Part shown: positions 10,110 to 22,000 of the stretch, piece by piece
Layout: the number at the start of each line of letters is the position of its first letter
Position numbering within the stretch: position 1 is the stretch's first letter
Assembly: GCA_964036045.1 (NCBI GenBank)
Contig: OZ038378.1
Span: forward strand, 24,975,935-25,039,934
Direction of reading: 5' to 3'
From: Eutreptiella sp. 'Long Island Sound 2002'
Taxonomy: Eukaryota > Euglenozoa > Euglenophyceae > Eutreptiales > Eutreptiaceae
Length of the DNA: 64,000 nt
The notes under the pieces: generated by a model
What the model saw: only the letters and a program-made list of their open reading frames with translations
Database searches by the model: none
Told to the model about the DNA's origin: nothing
Translations under genes and position numbers: made by a program

Positions 10110-10355
10110 TCAAAGCCCACATAAGAACAACGAAACTGCCTTCAACTTGGTAATCCACTGTCGATATGAACAAGCCACTCGGTCTTGTAAAGCACAACTA
10201 TGCAAGGGCATGCAAAATGCACACATGTTCAAGTGGCAAGTGCCACACTCGGATATATCACCAGGACGGTGGCCACACAATTGGCAACCAACACCGTCTT
10301 CATTTTCCTCCTCCTGGATGGTTGCCTCCTCCTGTGCCCATACAGACCCAGGCAC
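10110..10355 (-). CDS. Small Cys-rich ORF, possible zinc-finger exon
   Basis: After an acidic stretch (QEEENEDG) the frame shows CQLCG, CGTC, CAFC and HSC in close succession, a spacing compatible with one zinc-binding module. It resembles the Cys-rich style of the protein at 7369-7919 but is not clearly homologous. The residues after the cluster lose this character, suggesting a short exon. Function unknown. Confidence 0.3.
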   Translation of the reverse strand: MPGSVWAQEEATIQEEENEDGVGCQLCGHRPGDISECGTCHLNMCAFCMPLHSCALQDRVACSYRQWITKLKAVSLFLCGL

Positions 10356-10569
10356 ATGGGGCCAAGGTCCATAGGGTTGATACCTAGTCTATCTGTGAAT
10401 GCCAAACTCAGTAAGGTGGAGCAAAATACGCACATGGCTGTGCAGCTCCTTTCGAAGCATGTCCAGACATTGTGAACAATCCTCCATTGTAACGCGGTCA
10501 ACGCCAATGAGATAGACTTGTTTGCGGAGTTACGTATAGGTTTTGTGAGGCTCGCTTGGCGGAGCACCT

Positions 10570-11600
10570 ATTGATCCACCACCTCACATCTTTAGGGTCA
10601 GGGTGGTGTGGATGCGCCATATTATTGTACACACACATTAGATGAGTCAAAATCTGTTTATCTACCTGTGAGTGCATCTCCTTCTTTGTGATTGGTTCCT
10701 CTCCCTCTTCCGTTTGAGCTTTTCCTGAGGTTTTGGAACACTCCCTGAAGAGCTAAAGCTAGAAGTCGAGCTGGAAGCTGCAAGTTAAAGGAGACAAGAC
10801 ATGAAGCCGGTACGAGACCTTTGGCTTGCACATTTTGCTACCTTTGCTAATTGCTTTGCCAACCGGTAATTTTCGCTTGTACGGAGGCGAGGAATCTCTG
10901 GGACAATAGTTGGCTCAATGTTGCCACCGGATGGGGGTGGAATCACATCCTCGGGCTTGCGGAATCCCTGCCCAACGTGGTAAATGCGCCTTACAAGAGG
11001 GGAAAGAGAACCAAGAGAGAAATCGGGGTGCAATGGGGCCGCACCAGGCCTGAGTGAGGCACCATCACGGCAGTTCTTTTATTATGAATTATTGTTGTAT
11101 TTATATGAAAAGATGTAGCAAAAAACATGATGCACAAGTCGCACTGGTACTGCAATGCAGGACGCAGCAACTGAGATAACACTAATTCAGTGTAATGCAG
11201 AAAAGAATGGCAGAAGAAATGAATAGGGGGTGCACGTTTTATTACACTACGCGGAATTTCCTTTTATTGTATATTTGTTTGCAGGCATGCAAAGGGATCG
11301 CTTTTAAATCCCCCTTCGGCGATTTAATTGTCGGCGCCCGCAAGCAGGATAATGAGAGGAACCTGATGCAGATGAAACAAAAATACCGATTGTGGGTTTA
11401 TGCTATGTTGTGTCGTGCTGCGTTGAGTTGCGCAGGGTGGTTTTCTTGGATATTTGAAAACTTCAACCATGTTTGAACGACGCCGTAAAGAACAAACACA
11501 GAGTTCAAACAATATTGGCATTGAATGCTTCGGGTAAAATGGCATGCAGACTGTCAAGCTCCCTCCAGAAATTCATATTTTACACGAGTATTCGTGTGTA
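10570..11600. other. Stretch without recognisable gene
   Basis: Only short unconvincing frames on both strands. Confidence 0.35.
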
Positions 11601-11611
11601 ATATGAATACA

Positions 11612-12067
11612 CATCGCCGGCTGCTACCTTCTCGGCATAACCTGAATGTACTCCACGTTCAATCCCGCCCATGATGTCCTTTAGGTCAGGGGAATTAATG
11701 AATTGTAATAGTCTATGACTATTATTATGCTGAAAGTCCCAAGGAACACATAGTTCTTTTCCACTGCAGAACCCAATGATTTTGAAATACAAATCCACAG
11801 ACCACAACGGAACTCTCGAGCACGGGCACAAGGAAAATCAGGATGTCAATTGTTGAATGGCGAGTGGTTCATTAATTATGCTGACAGTGCCCTGCACATA
11901 AAAGAGGCATTTCAGCAACACACAGAAGTATTAAAAGTTCAAATTACAACAGTTCTGTGCCAACTATGTAGCAATTCATTTGGCGCATGGTGTGCGCGCA
12001 TGCTCCTGTTACTACCAAATGGATGGCACTAACTGAACACCATCCACTTATGATCGAACCTATTACA
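11612..12067 (+). repeat. Segmental duplication, copy A (~455 bp)
   Basis: Near-identical to 13714-14168 over the first ~265 bp and more diverged after that. Both copies start CGCCGGCTGCTACC and end GATCGAACCTATTACA, about 2.1 kb apart in the same orientation. On the minus strand copy A encodes the first ~70 residues of the ORF found in copy B, then a different tail (11580-11831). No TG..CA ends were seen, so an LTR pair is not supported. Confidence 0.85.
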
Positions 12068-13079
12068 CCCCCTTCCAAAAATATGTAATACCCTGACAGT
12101 GAAACACTGTGAGGAATGACATGTTTGATAAAAATCATATAGGAGAGAGTATAAATGGTGGCACATAATGCAGCCACAGTAACACATCATAAGCATATAC
12201 CTCAATACTCATAAACAAACTATGATTGGTGTATGCATGTGCTCTAGTGCAATGCTAATGTGCAGTTTGGATGTGTGCGACAGGGAATGCTTTTTCTGCT
12301 CCCACTCAGACTACATTGGTTTTGAAAATGAGTGGCTGGTGTGGTGTACAGAAAGTGTGTCACTGTTACACTTGATCAAAGGGCCAAATGCATTTATGCA
12401 TCTCCTACGTTTACTGTCAAAAGTGAGGAGTGTGTGGGACTCACGTTACAAAAATCAAGGCATACCCGCTAAAAACCCTGTAAAAAAAATCAGCTGCTGT
12501 GTGGGCTTTAACTTTCCCGCTGTTTTGTGTTTTTGAAAAACACTCCACAGACCAGAAAAGCTCAAGACCCTGAGCCCTGGCACACTTAGCACAAACAAAT
12601 TGGACAACAACTTGTTGTGCGTTGTGTGTTGTACAATGCTCCACACATGGTCCCCGGCGCCAATGGCTACCACAGAACTTGGGCCAATTTGAAGAAAAAT
12701 AAAGCAAAGGCATATATTCCTACATAAAAGTGAACATATTTATTTACGTAAACGCACCTTTGCCCACAATGGTGGCATAGCCAATTTGACATGCCACCTG
12801 AATCGAAATCAGATTTAGCTACACCTGCTTTATATAGGCGCCTCAGCACCAACACGGCGCTCAGGCTCTCCGAAAGCTAACACTATCAGTGTCAAACTGC
12901 AAAGCACATGGCAATTTACAGCGCCCGCAGCGCTTATGGCGTGTTGCACCCCTTAGTTATCGTTGGCACCCTCCGGAGCGGGCATTCTTGGGCTGGGACG
13001 CCATGTCCTCCAGCACATGGAGGAGGCTTCTGGCCGCAACGCTCGGTCGCATAGCTTGGCCAGCGCGGCGCCCTCGTTG

Positions 13080-13330
13080 TTGTTCGCCGGCGCCTTCACA
13101 CAAACTTGTGCTACGGGCGCCCTCGTGCAAGCCTGGCGCGCTCGTACCTGGTGCCCTTTCTTGCGCCTGGCTTCTTTCGCGAACTTGGTGTGCTTGTGCC
13201 CTCGCGTGAATCCTCTGCGCTGGTGCTGTCTCGTGAGCTTGGTTTGCTCCGCGAACTTGTTGTAGCTCCGCCCTCGCGCGAATCCTGTGAACTGGCGCAT
13301 TCTCGTGAATTGGGCTTGCTCGGTGAATTC
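13080..13330. repeat. Degenerate minisatellite (GCGAACTTG/CCCTCGCG)
   Basis: Short imperfect units such as CTCGCGTGAA, CGCGAACTTG and GTGAGCTTGG recur every 30-45 bp, giving apparently repetitive proteins in several frames. None of those frames is preferred. Confidence 0.5.
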
Positions 13331-13392
13331 ACAGCAGCCTCCGGTCAACTCCTGCCGTCCGTACAACTCAGTGAACTTGTCTCCATAGCACC

Positions 13393-13932
13393 CTACTTGG
13401 TTGTAGCAGCGCAACAACACTGGTCGTGTTGCAGAAGCACATCCAGCTTGTTCTCTATGTTCACCAGTCGTTTCGCTACTGGCTTCAGCACGGCGGCGGC
13501 TTTCAAACCATGCAAGAGGTGTACCACGAGGCGTTCGCAAAGCAAAGTCCATTCCAAATGTTGCTGTTCAGTGTGAGGCGAACCGACACTGCACAAACTA
13601 AACAATGTATCTTGCGCCGTCAACGAAGAAATCACACTGGCGACGTCTTCATCACTGTCACCAGCAACCACTACAGCAAACTGAGAAGAATGAACTCCAA
13701 AATCCAAATCCACGTCGCCGGCTGCTACCTTCTCGGCATAACCTGAATGTACTCGACGTTCAATCCCGCCCATGATGTCCTTTAGGTCAGGGGAATTAAT
13801 GAATTGTAATAGTCTATGACTATTATTATGCTGAAAGTCCCAAGGAACACATAGTTCTTTTCCACTGCAGAACCCAATGATTTTGAAATACAAATCCACA
13901 GACCACAACGGAACTCTCGAGCACGGGCACAA
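13393..13932 (-). CDS. Unrecognised ~175-residue ORF, N-terminus duplicated
   Basis: An open frame whose first ~70 residues lie in the duplicated block (copy B) and recur at 11580-11831. Beyond the duplication it continues with an acidic stretch (GDSDEDVASV), then a likely amphipathic or coiled-coil C-terminus (VLKPVAKRLVNIENKLDVLL). No family recognised. The copy at 11580-11831 loses this C-terminal part and looks like a truncated duplicate. Confidence 0.35.
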   Translation of the reverse strand: MCPCSRVPLWSVDLYFKIIGFCSGKELCVPWDFQHNNSHRLLQFINSPDLKDIMGGIERRVHSGYAEKVAAGDVDLDFGVHSSQFAVVVAGDSDEDVASVISSLTAQDTLFSLCSVGSPHTEQQHLEWTLLCERLVVHLLHGLKAAAVLKPVAKRLVNIENKLDVLLQHDQCCCAATTK

Positions 13933-14168
13933 GGAAAATCAGGATGTCAATTGTTGAATGGCGAGTAGTTCACTAATTATGCCGAAAGTGCCCTGCACAT
14001 AAAAGAGGCATTTCAGCAATACACAGAAGTGTTAAAAATTAAAATAAAAAAAGTTCTATGCTAGCTACTTAGCAATTCATTTGGCGCATGGTGCGCGCGT
14101 GTACTCCTGTCACTACCAATTCTCTAGCACTAACCGAACACCATCCATTTATGATCGAACCTATTACA
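13714..14168 (+). repeat. Segmental duplication, copy B (~455 bp)
   Basis: Partner of 11612-12067. Divergence is concentrated in the last ~190 bp. Confidence 0.85.
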
Positions 14169-14169
14169 A

Positions 14170-14539
14170 TGCAATGGAACCTATGTAATCAGCTTTTTAT
14201 TGCGCCTGGGTGCTCAGGTCGCTCATTAATCTCTGGTTCCCTTGCTGGCTCCATTTTCGCGACTGGATCCTTGCGCTTTTTCAGATTTTGAAATTTTTTT
14301 TGAAAATCAAAATCACAAGTCCCTACCGACAGCAAAACAGGAACAAGCAAGACAAGTCACGAGCCACACATACTTGGTTCATCCCAGTCCAAGTTTGTGT
14401 TACTCTTCGATACTAGTAGCCTCGGAATCCAAGTCCACGTTGACATATGAACGGATGAATTGAAGGAAAGGAGTCCTAAATGAGGAATCCAACACAAGAA
14501 TTATAATCAAGTTGAGACATTGGGAACAGTTGAATGGGG

Positions 14540-14589
<50 letters not shown>

Positions 14590-14850
14590 TTGCATTGGAT
14601 CAATTTGACATATGAATTGCACATATGCATACATGTTACCCACCTCAGTGGATGTTGGAAAGAGATCAATGATATTGTCATATCATGCCATAGGCACCCG
14701 AGCATGGGACTCCTAAAATATCTCCGACCTCAATTGCCCCAACCATAAGTCCAAAAAGTGGAGAGCAAGGGAGAAGCCCTTTTGCCCAGAGAGTGGTTGT
14801 TCTTCCAAAAATCAAGATGCGCCCTACGGAATTCATTGAGAAAGAGGACC
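14170..14850. other. Gene-free stretch with (GA)n tract
   Basis: No gene recognised. It contains a (GA)n microsatellite of about 21 units at 14546-14587. Confidence 0.5.
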
Positions 14851-14862
14851 CGCTCAATAGGT

Positions 14863-15091
14863 GGAGATTTTCGGACACTCGTGGCTGGGGGCGGGGTGGG
14901 GCCACCCGCCCTCGTATTGATTTAAGATCGCCACCGCCTTAGCGGGCATGGCCTTCAACTTACTCTTCACCACATCACGGTATGGAATGCTTGGATATAC
15001 TTCAACGGAGCCTCCTCCATGCTTTGACAGGTCCTCGCCCTTCTTTTTCCCCACTAGTGCTTTGCCACCACTCTTGAATTCGCCTTTCAAA
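14863..15091 (-). CDS. Exon of an unrecognised gene (downstream exon)
   Basis: Lys-rich coding-looking frame beginning right after an acceptor-like GTGCCGCAG|GG near 15091, with segments KGEFKSGGKALVGKKKG and YPSIPYRDVVKSKLKAMP. It follows the candidate exon at 15290-15405 on the same strand, so both may belong to one spliced gene. No domain recognised; the 3' end is not fixed. Confidence 0.35.
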
Positions 15092-15289
15092 GCCCTGCGG
15101 CACACTAAATGAATGCTACATTGTGCACAACACGAGACGAGGGTCGTGAAATGCCATCCGACCCATACACCCCATTAACCATACTGATGGCGAACTTGAG
15201 CTTTGGTACCGAAAGCCCTTTGAAAGATCAGCCACTGTGAAAATCCCGCTTTGGCTATATGGAAGCGAGGCAAAAATCTTCTAGCGGCA

Positions 15290-15405
15290 CTCACGTACAG
15301 AAAACCCTTGGCTGTCACCGGCTGGGTGTCCAACCACTCATAGACCTCCTCCCACTCTTCGTCCGTCAGCGAGATGTCAACCTCTTTTCCCTTTTTGCGC
15401 CGCAT
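15290..15405 (-). CDS. Exon of an unrecognised gene (upstream exon)
   Basis: Coding-looking frame with DEEWEEVYEWLDTQPVTAKG, preceded by an acceptor-like CCCTTTTAG and followed by a donor-like GTACGTGAGT. Both splice signals fit its ends. Function unknown. Confidence 0.35.
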
Positions 15406-15557
15406 CTAAAAGGGAATGGGGGACAAAGAGCCATACCAACACGGGAAGTTGTACGTGCCATTCTCACGTAGAGGCGCGGGACACAGAAGCATGGCATCAC
15501 ATGTGTGTTCTGTGTCATGGGCGTCCACTTGCTTCAAGTGTTTCGGTGCCCGTGGCT

Positions 15558-15947
15558 TCACTCTTGGACGCAGCGATCGGGTGTCCCTTGACTCAAAGCA
15601 CGGGGAGCGTGTTGTCCGTGGTCTCTTGGGTGATGCCGTGATGGAAACCGAAAACGGGATGAACGGGAGGGCGGTGGTGAGTCTGAGCGTGGGCGCGACA
15701 CACTTGTCGATGGCGAGCGAGAATAGCGATGTGGTTGGGACAAAGGCCGTACCACAAACACCTCAACGTGCGCAGGGATTGGCATGTGTATTTCACGAAC
15801 ATAGCACGAAATACAGTAGTTCCGCAGCACACACCTTGAAGTTGTATCACCACATACCAGGCTTGAGGTGCCCGTTGGACATTTGGCAACAAACATGGGA
15901 GAGGCATGAACGCATACAAAGGGGCAACGCAACGGAAAGAAACACAT
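15558..15947 (-). CDS. Ser/Arg/Pro-rich ORF, possible exon
   Basis: The frame ends with an SR-like segment (SRSPSTSVSRPRSDSPPPSR) followed by His/Arg-rich sequence. The N-terminal part is Cys-rich. It lies between the 48-bp array and the two candidate exons on the same strand, so it could be an upstream exon of that gene. Low-complexity composition makes the call weak. Confidence 0.25.
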   Translation of the reverse strand: MCFFPLRCPFVCVHASPMFVAKCPTGTSSLVCGDTTSRCVLRNYCISCYVREIHMPIPAHVEVFVVRPLSQPHRYSRSPSTSVSRPRSDSPPPSRSSRFRFPSRHHPRDHGQHAPRALSQGTPDRCVQE

Positions 15948-16046
15948 TGATTACTTCCTACAACAATCGCATTCACATTCACACCATCCTTTCTTCGTAT
16001 TGCTCGGACCTTGCGCAATGGTTTTCCTCTTCAGATGCATCCTTAG

Positions 16047-19000
16047 AGCAACAAAGCGTGGATTGCGAGTGCATAACCCCAACCCAATGGGCCACACAAC
16101 AAAGTGTGGATTGCGAGTCCATAACCCCAACCCAAGGGGCCACACAACAAAGTGTGGGTTACCATCCCTAACCCCAACTCAAGGGGGCACACAACAAAGC
16201 GAGGATTGCAAGTCCCTAACCCCAACTCGAGAAGGCACGCAACAAAGTGTGGATTGCGAGCCCATAACCCCAACTGAAAAGGCCATGCAACAAAGCGTGG
16301 ATTGCGAGTCCCTAACCCCAACTCAAGGGGCCACCTAACATAGTGTGGATTGCAAGTCCCTCACCCCAACACCAGGAGGCACGCAACAAAGTGTGGATTG
16401 CGAGCCTATGACCCCAACTGAAAAGGCCGTGCAACAAAGCGTGGATTGCGAGGCCCTAACCCCAACTCAAGGGGGCCTCCAAACAAAGTGTGGATTGCGA
16501 GTCCCTAACCCCAACTCAAGGGGCCACGCAACAAAGCATCGATTGCGATCCCCAGCCCTGACTCAAGGGGCCACACAACAAAGTGTGGATTGCGAGTCCC
16601 TAACCCCAATTCAAGGGGCAACGCAACAAAGCATGGATTGCGAGTCCCTAACCCCAACTCAAGGGGCCACCTAAAACAGTGTGGATTGCGAGTCCCTAAG
16701 CCCACCTCGAGGGGCAACGCAAGAAAAACTGGTTCGTGAGTCCCTAACCCCAACTAAACGGGCCAGGCAACAAAGCGTGGATTGCGGGTCCCTAACCCCA
16801 ACTCAAGGGGCCACACAACAAAGTGTTGATTGTCAGTCCCCAACCCCAACTCAAGGGGCCACACAACAAACTGTGGATTGTAAGTCCCTAACCCCAACTA
16901 AAGGGGTCACGCAACAAAGTGTGGATGAGAAATCCATAACCCCAACCCAACGGTCCACGCAACAAAGTGTGGATTGCGAGTCCCTAACCCCAAATCAAGG
17001 GGCCACACAACAAACTGTGGATTACGAGTCCCTAACCCCAACTCAAGGGGCCACGCAACAAACTGTGGATTGCGAGTCCCTAACCCCACCTCAAGGGGCC
17101 ACGCAACAAAGCGTGCATTGCCAGTCCCTAACCCCAACTCAAGAGGCGAACCAACAAAGCCTGGATTGCGAGTCCCTAACCCTAACTCAAGGAGCCAAGC
17201 AACAAAGCCTGGATGAGAAATCCCTAACCCCAACTCAAGGGGCCACGCAACAAAGTGTGGATTGCGAGTCCCTAACCCCAACTCAACAGGCCACGCAACA
17301 AATTGTGGATTACGAGTCCCTAACCCCAACTCAAGGGGCCACCAAACAAACTATGGATTGCGAGTCCCTAACCCCAACTCATGGGGCCACCCAACAAAGT
17401 GTTGATTGTCAGTCCCTAACCCCGATTCAAGGGGCAACGCAACAAAGCATGGATTGCGAGTTCCTAACCCCAACTCAAGGGGCAACCTAAAACAGTGTGG
17501 ATTGCGAGTCCCTAAGCCCACCTCGAGAGGCCACGCAACAAAACCTGGTTCGTGAGTCCCTAACCCCAACTAAAGGGACCACGCAACAAAGCGTGGATTG
17601 CGGGTCCCTAACCCCAACTAAAGGGGCCACACAACAAAGCGTGGATTGCGAGTACCTAACCCCAACTCAAGGGGCCACACAACAAAGTGTTGATTGTCAA
17701 ACCCTAACCCCAACTCAAGGGGCCACACAACAAAGTGTTGATTGCAAGTCCCTAACCCCAACTCAAAGGCCCACGCAACAAACTGTGGATTGTGCGTCCC
17801 TAACCCCAACTAAAGGGGCCAGGCAACAAAGTGTGAATGAGAAATCCCTAACCCCAACTCAACGGTCCACGCAACAAAGTGTGGATTGCGAGTCCCTAAC
17901 CCCAAATCAATGGGCCACGCAACAAGCTGTGGATTACGAGTCCCTAACCCCAACTCAAGGGGCCAGGGAACAAAGTGTGGATTGTGAGTCCCTAACCCCA
18001 ACTCAAGGGGCCACGCAACAAAGCGTGCATTGCGAGTCCCTAACCGCAACTCAAGGGACCACGCAACAAAGTGTGGATTGCGAGTCCCTAACCCCAAACT
18101 CAATGAGCCACCTAACAAAGCGTGAATTGCGAGTCCCTAAACCCAACTCAAGGGGCCACCTAACATAGTGTGGATTGCGAGTCCCGAACCCCAACTCAAG
18201 GGGCCACACACCAAAACGTGGATTGCAAGTCCCTAACCCCAACTCAAGGGGCAACCCAACAAAGCGTGGATTGCGAGTCCCTAACCCCAACTCCAGGAGC
18301 CACCTAACAAAGTGTGGATGGACAGTCCATAAGCCCAACTCAAGGGGCCACGCAACAAACCGTGAATTGCGAGTCCCGAACCCCAAATCAAGGGGCCACC
18401 TAACAAAGTGTGGATTGCAATTCCCTAACCCTAACTCAAGGGGCCACGCAACAAAGCCCGGATTGCGAGTCCCTAACCCCAACTCAAGGGGCCACGCAAC
18501 AAAGCGTGGATTGCGAGCCCATAACCCCACCTCAAGGGGCCACGCAAGAAAGCGTGAACTGCGAGTCCCTAACCTCAACTCAAGGGCCCACCCAACAAAA
18601 TGTGCATTGCGAGTCCCTAACCCCGACTCAAGTGGCCACACAACAAATCGTGAATTGGGAGTCCCTAATCCCAACTCAAGGGGCCACCTAACATAGTGTG
18701 GATTGTGAGTCCCTAACCCCAACTCAAGGGGCCACCTAACATAGTGTGGATTGTGAGTCCCTAACCCCAACTCAAGGTGCAACACAACAAACTGTAGATT
18801 GCGAGTCCCTAACCTCAACTCAAGGGGCCACCCAACAAAGCGTGGATTGCGAGTCCCTAACCCTAACTCAAGGGGCCACGCAACAAAGTGTGGAATGCAA
18901 GTCCCTAACCCCAACTCAAGGGGCCACCCAACAAAGCGTGTATTGCAAGTCCCTAACCCCAAGAAACACCAAACAAATTGTGGATTGTGATTCCCTAACC

Positions 19001-22000
19001 CCAGCTCACGGGGCCACGCAACAAAGCGCGGATCGCAAGCCCCTAACCCCAACTCAAGGGGCCGGCCAACTAAGCGTGGGTTGTGAGTGCCTAACCCCAA
19101 CTCAACGGGCCACGCAACAAAGTGTGGATTGCGAGTCCCTGACTCCAACTCAAGGGGCCACCCAACAAAGCGTAGATTGCGAGTCCCTAACCCCACTTCG
19201 AGGAACCACCCAACAAAGCGTGTATTGCAAGTCCCTAACCCCAACTAAAGGGGCCACCAAACAGAGTGTGGATTGTGAGTCCCTAACCCCAACTAAAGGG
19301 GCCACGCAACAAAGTGTGGCTGAGAAGTCCCTAACCCCACTTCAACGGGCCACGCAACAAAGTGTGGATTCCGAGTCTCTAACTCCAACTCAACGGACCA
19401 CGCAACAAACTGTGGATGGCAAGTCCAGAATCCCAACTCAAGGGGCCACGCAACAAAGCGTGGATTGCGAGTCCCTAACCCCAACTCAACGAGCCACGCA
19501 AGAAAGTGGGGATTCCGAGTCTCTAACTCCAACTCAAGGGGCCGCGCAACAAACTGTGGATTGCAAGTCCCTAGACCCAACTCAAGGGGCCACCCAACAA
19601 AGCGTGGATTGCAAGTCCCTAACCCCAACTCAAGAGGCCACCTAACAAAGTGTGGATGGCGAGTCTAGAACCCCAACTAAAGGGGCCACCAAACAAAGTG
19701 TGGATTGCGAGTCCCTAACCCCAACTCAACGGACCACGCAACAAAACGTTGATTGCGAGTCCCTAACCCCAACTCAAGCGGCCCCGCAACAAAGCGTGGA
19801 TTGCAAGTCCCTAACCCCAACTCAAGAGACCACCTAACAAAGTGTGGATGGCGAGTCCAGAAACCCAACTCAAGGGGCCCAACAACAAAGTGTGGATTGC
19901 GAGTCCCTAACCTCAACTCAAGGGGCCAACCGACAAAGCGTGGAGTGCGAGTCCCTAACCCTAACTCAAGGGGCCACGCAACAAAGTGTGGATTGCAAGT
20001 CCCTAACTCCAACTCAAGGGGCCACCCAACAAAGCATAGATTGCGAGTCCCTAACCCCACTTCGAGGAACCACCCAACGAAGCGTGTATTGCAAGTCCCT
20101 AACCCCAACTAAAGGGGCCGCCAAACAAAGTGTGGATTGCGACTCCCTAACCCCAACTCAAGGGGCCACACAACAAGGCGTGGATTGCCAATCGCTAACC
20201 AATTCAAAGGGCCACCTGACATAGTGTGGATTGTGAGCCCCTAACCCCAACTCAAGGGGCCACACAACAAACTGTACATTGCGAGTCCCTAACCTCAACT
20301 CAAGGGGCCACGCAACAAAGCGTGGATTACGAGTGCCTAACCCTAACTCAAGGGGCCACGCAACAAAGTGTGGATGAGAAGACCCTAACCCCAACTCAAG
20401 GGGTCGGGCAACAAACTGTGGATTGCAAGTCCCTAACCCAACCTCAAGGGGCCACCCAACAAAGCGTGGATTGCAGGTCCCTAACCCCAACAAACACCAA
20501 ACAAATTGTGGATTGCGAGTCCCTAACTCCAACTCAAGGGGCCACCTAAGAAAGTGTGGATGGCGAGTCCAGAACCCCAACTCAAGGGGCCACGCAACAA
20601 AGCGTGGATCGCGAATCCCTAACCCCAACTCAACGGGCCACGCAACAAAGGCTGGATTGCGAGTCCCTAACCCCAACTCAAGCGGCCACCCGACAAATCG
20701 TGAATTGCGAGCCCCTGACCCCGGCTCAGGGGCCACACAACAAAGTGTGGATTGCGAGTCCCTAACCCCAACTCAAGGGGCCACCCAACAAACTGTGGAT
20801 TGCGAGTCCCTAACCCCAACTCAAGGGGCCACGCAACAAAGCATGGATTGCGAGTCCCTAACCCCAACTCAAGGAGCCACGCAACAATGTGTGGATGAGA
20901 AAACCTTAACCCCAACTCAAGGGGCCACGCAACAAAGTGTGGATTGCGAGTCCCTAACCTCAACTCAAGGGGCCACGCAACAAAGCCTGGATTGCGAGTC
21001 CCTAACCCCAACTCAAGGAGCCACGCAACAAAGTGTGGATGAGAAAACCCTAACCCCAACTCAAGGGGCCACGCAACAAAGTGTGGATTGCGAGTCCCTA
21101 ACCCCAACTCAAGGGACCACCAAACAAACTGTGGATTGCGAGTCCCTAACCCCAACTCAAGGGGCCACCCAACAAAGTGTTGATTGTCAGTCCCCAACCC
21201 CAACTCAAGGGGCCACGCAACAAAGCATGGATTGCGAGTCCCTAACCCCAACCCAAGGGGCCACCTAAACCAGTGTGGATTGCGAGTCCCTAAGCCCAAC
21301 TCAAGGGGCCACGCAACAAAACCTGGTTCGTGAGTCCCTAACCCCAACTAAAGGGGCCGCACAACAAAGCGTGGCTTGCAAGTCCGTAACCCCAACTAAA
21401 GGGGCCACGCAGCAAAGGGTGGATTCCGAGTCTCTAACCCCAACTCAAAGGGCCACGCAAGAAATTGTGGATTGTGCGTCTCTAACCCCAACTAAAGGGG
21501 CCACGCAACAAAGTGTGAATGAGAAATCCCTAACCCCAACTCAACATTCCACGCAACAAAGTGTGGATTGCGAGTCCCTAACCCCAAATCAATGGGCCAC
21601 GCAACAAACTGTGGATTACTACAACCTAACCCCAACTCAAGGGGCCACGCAACACACTGTGGATTGTGAGTCCCGAACCCCACCTCAAGGGGCCACGCAA
21701 CAAAGCATCCATTGCGAGTCACTAACCCCAACTCAAGGGGCGAACCAACAAAGCCTGGATTGCGATTCCCTAACCCCAACTCAAGGGGCCACCCAACAAA
21801 GCCCGGATTGCGAGTCCCTAACCCCAACTCAAGGGGCCACGCAACAAAGCGTGGATTGCGAGCCGATAACCGCACCTCAAGGGGCCACGCAAGAACGCGT
21901 GAACTGCAAGTCCCTAACCCCAACTCAAGGGGCCACCCAACAAAATGTGGATTGCGAGTCCCTAACCCCAACTCAAGTGGCCACACAACAAATCGTGAAT

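Noticed and set aside
11612-14168. LTR pair of a retrotransposon
   Set aside because: The repeats lack TG..CA ends, no primer-binding or polypurine tract is visible, and the 1.65 kb between them has no gag-pol similarity.
15416-16171. 251-codon plus ORF entering the 48-bp array as the 5' end of a giant gene
   Set aside because: The unique part lacks coding character, and the frame meets a stop after about eight repeat units; the minus strand here looks more coding-like.
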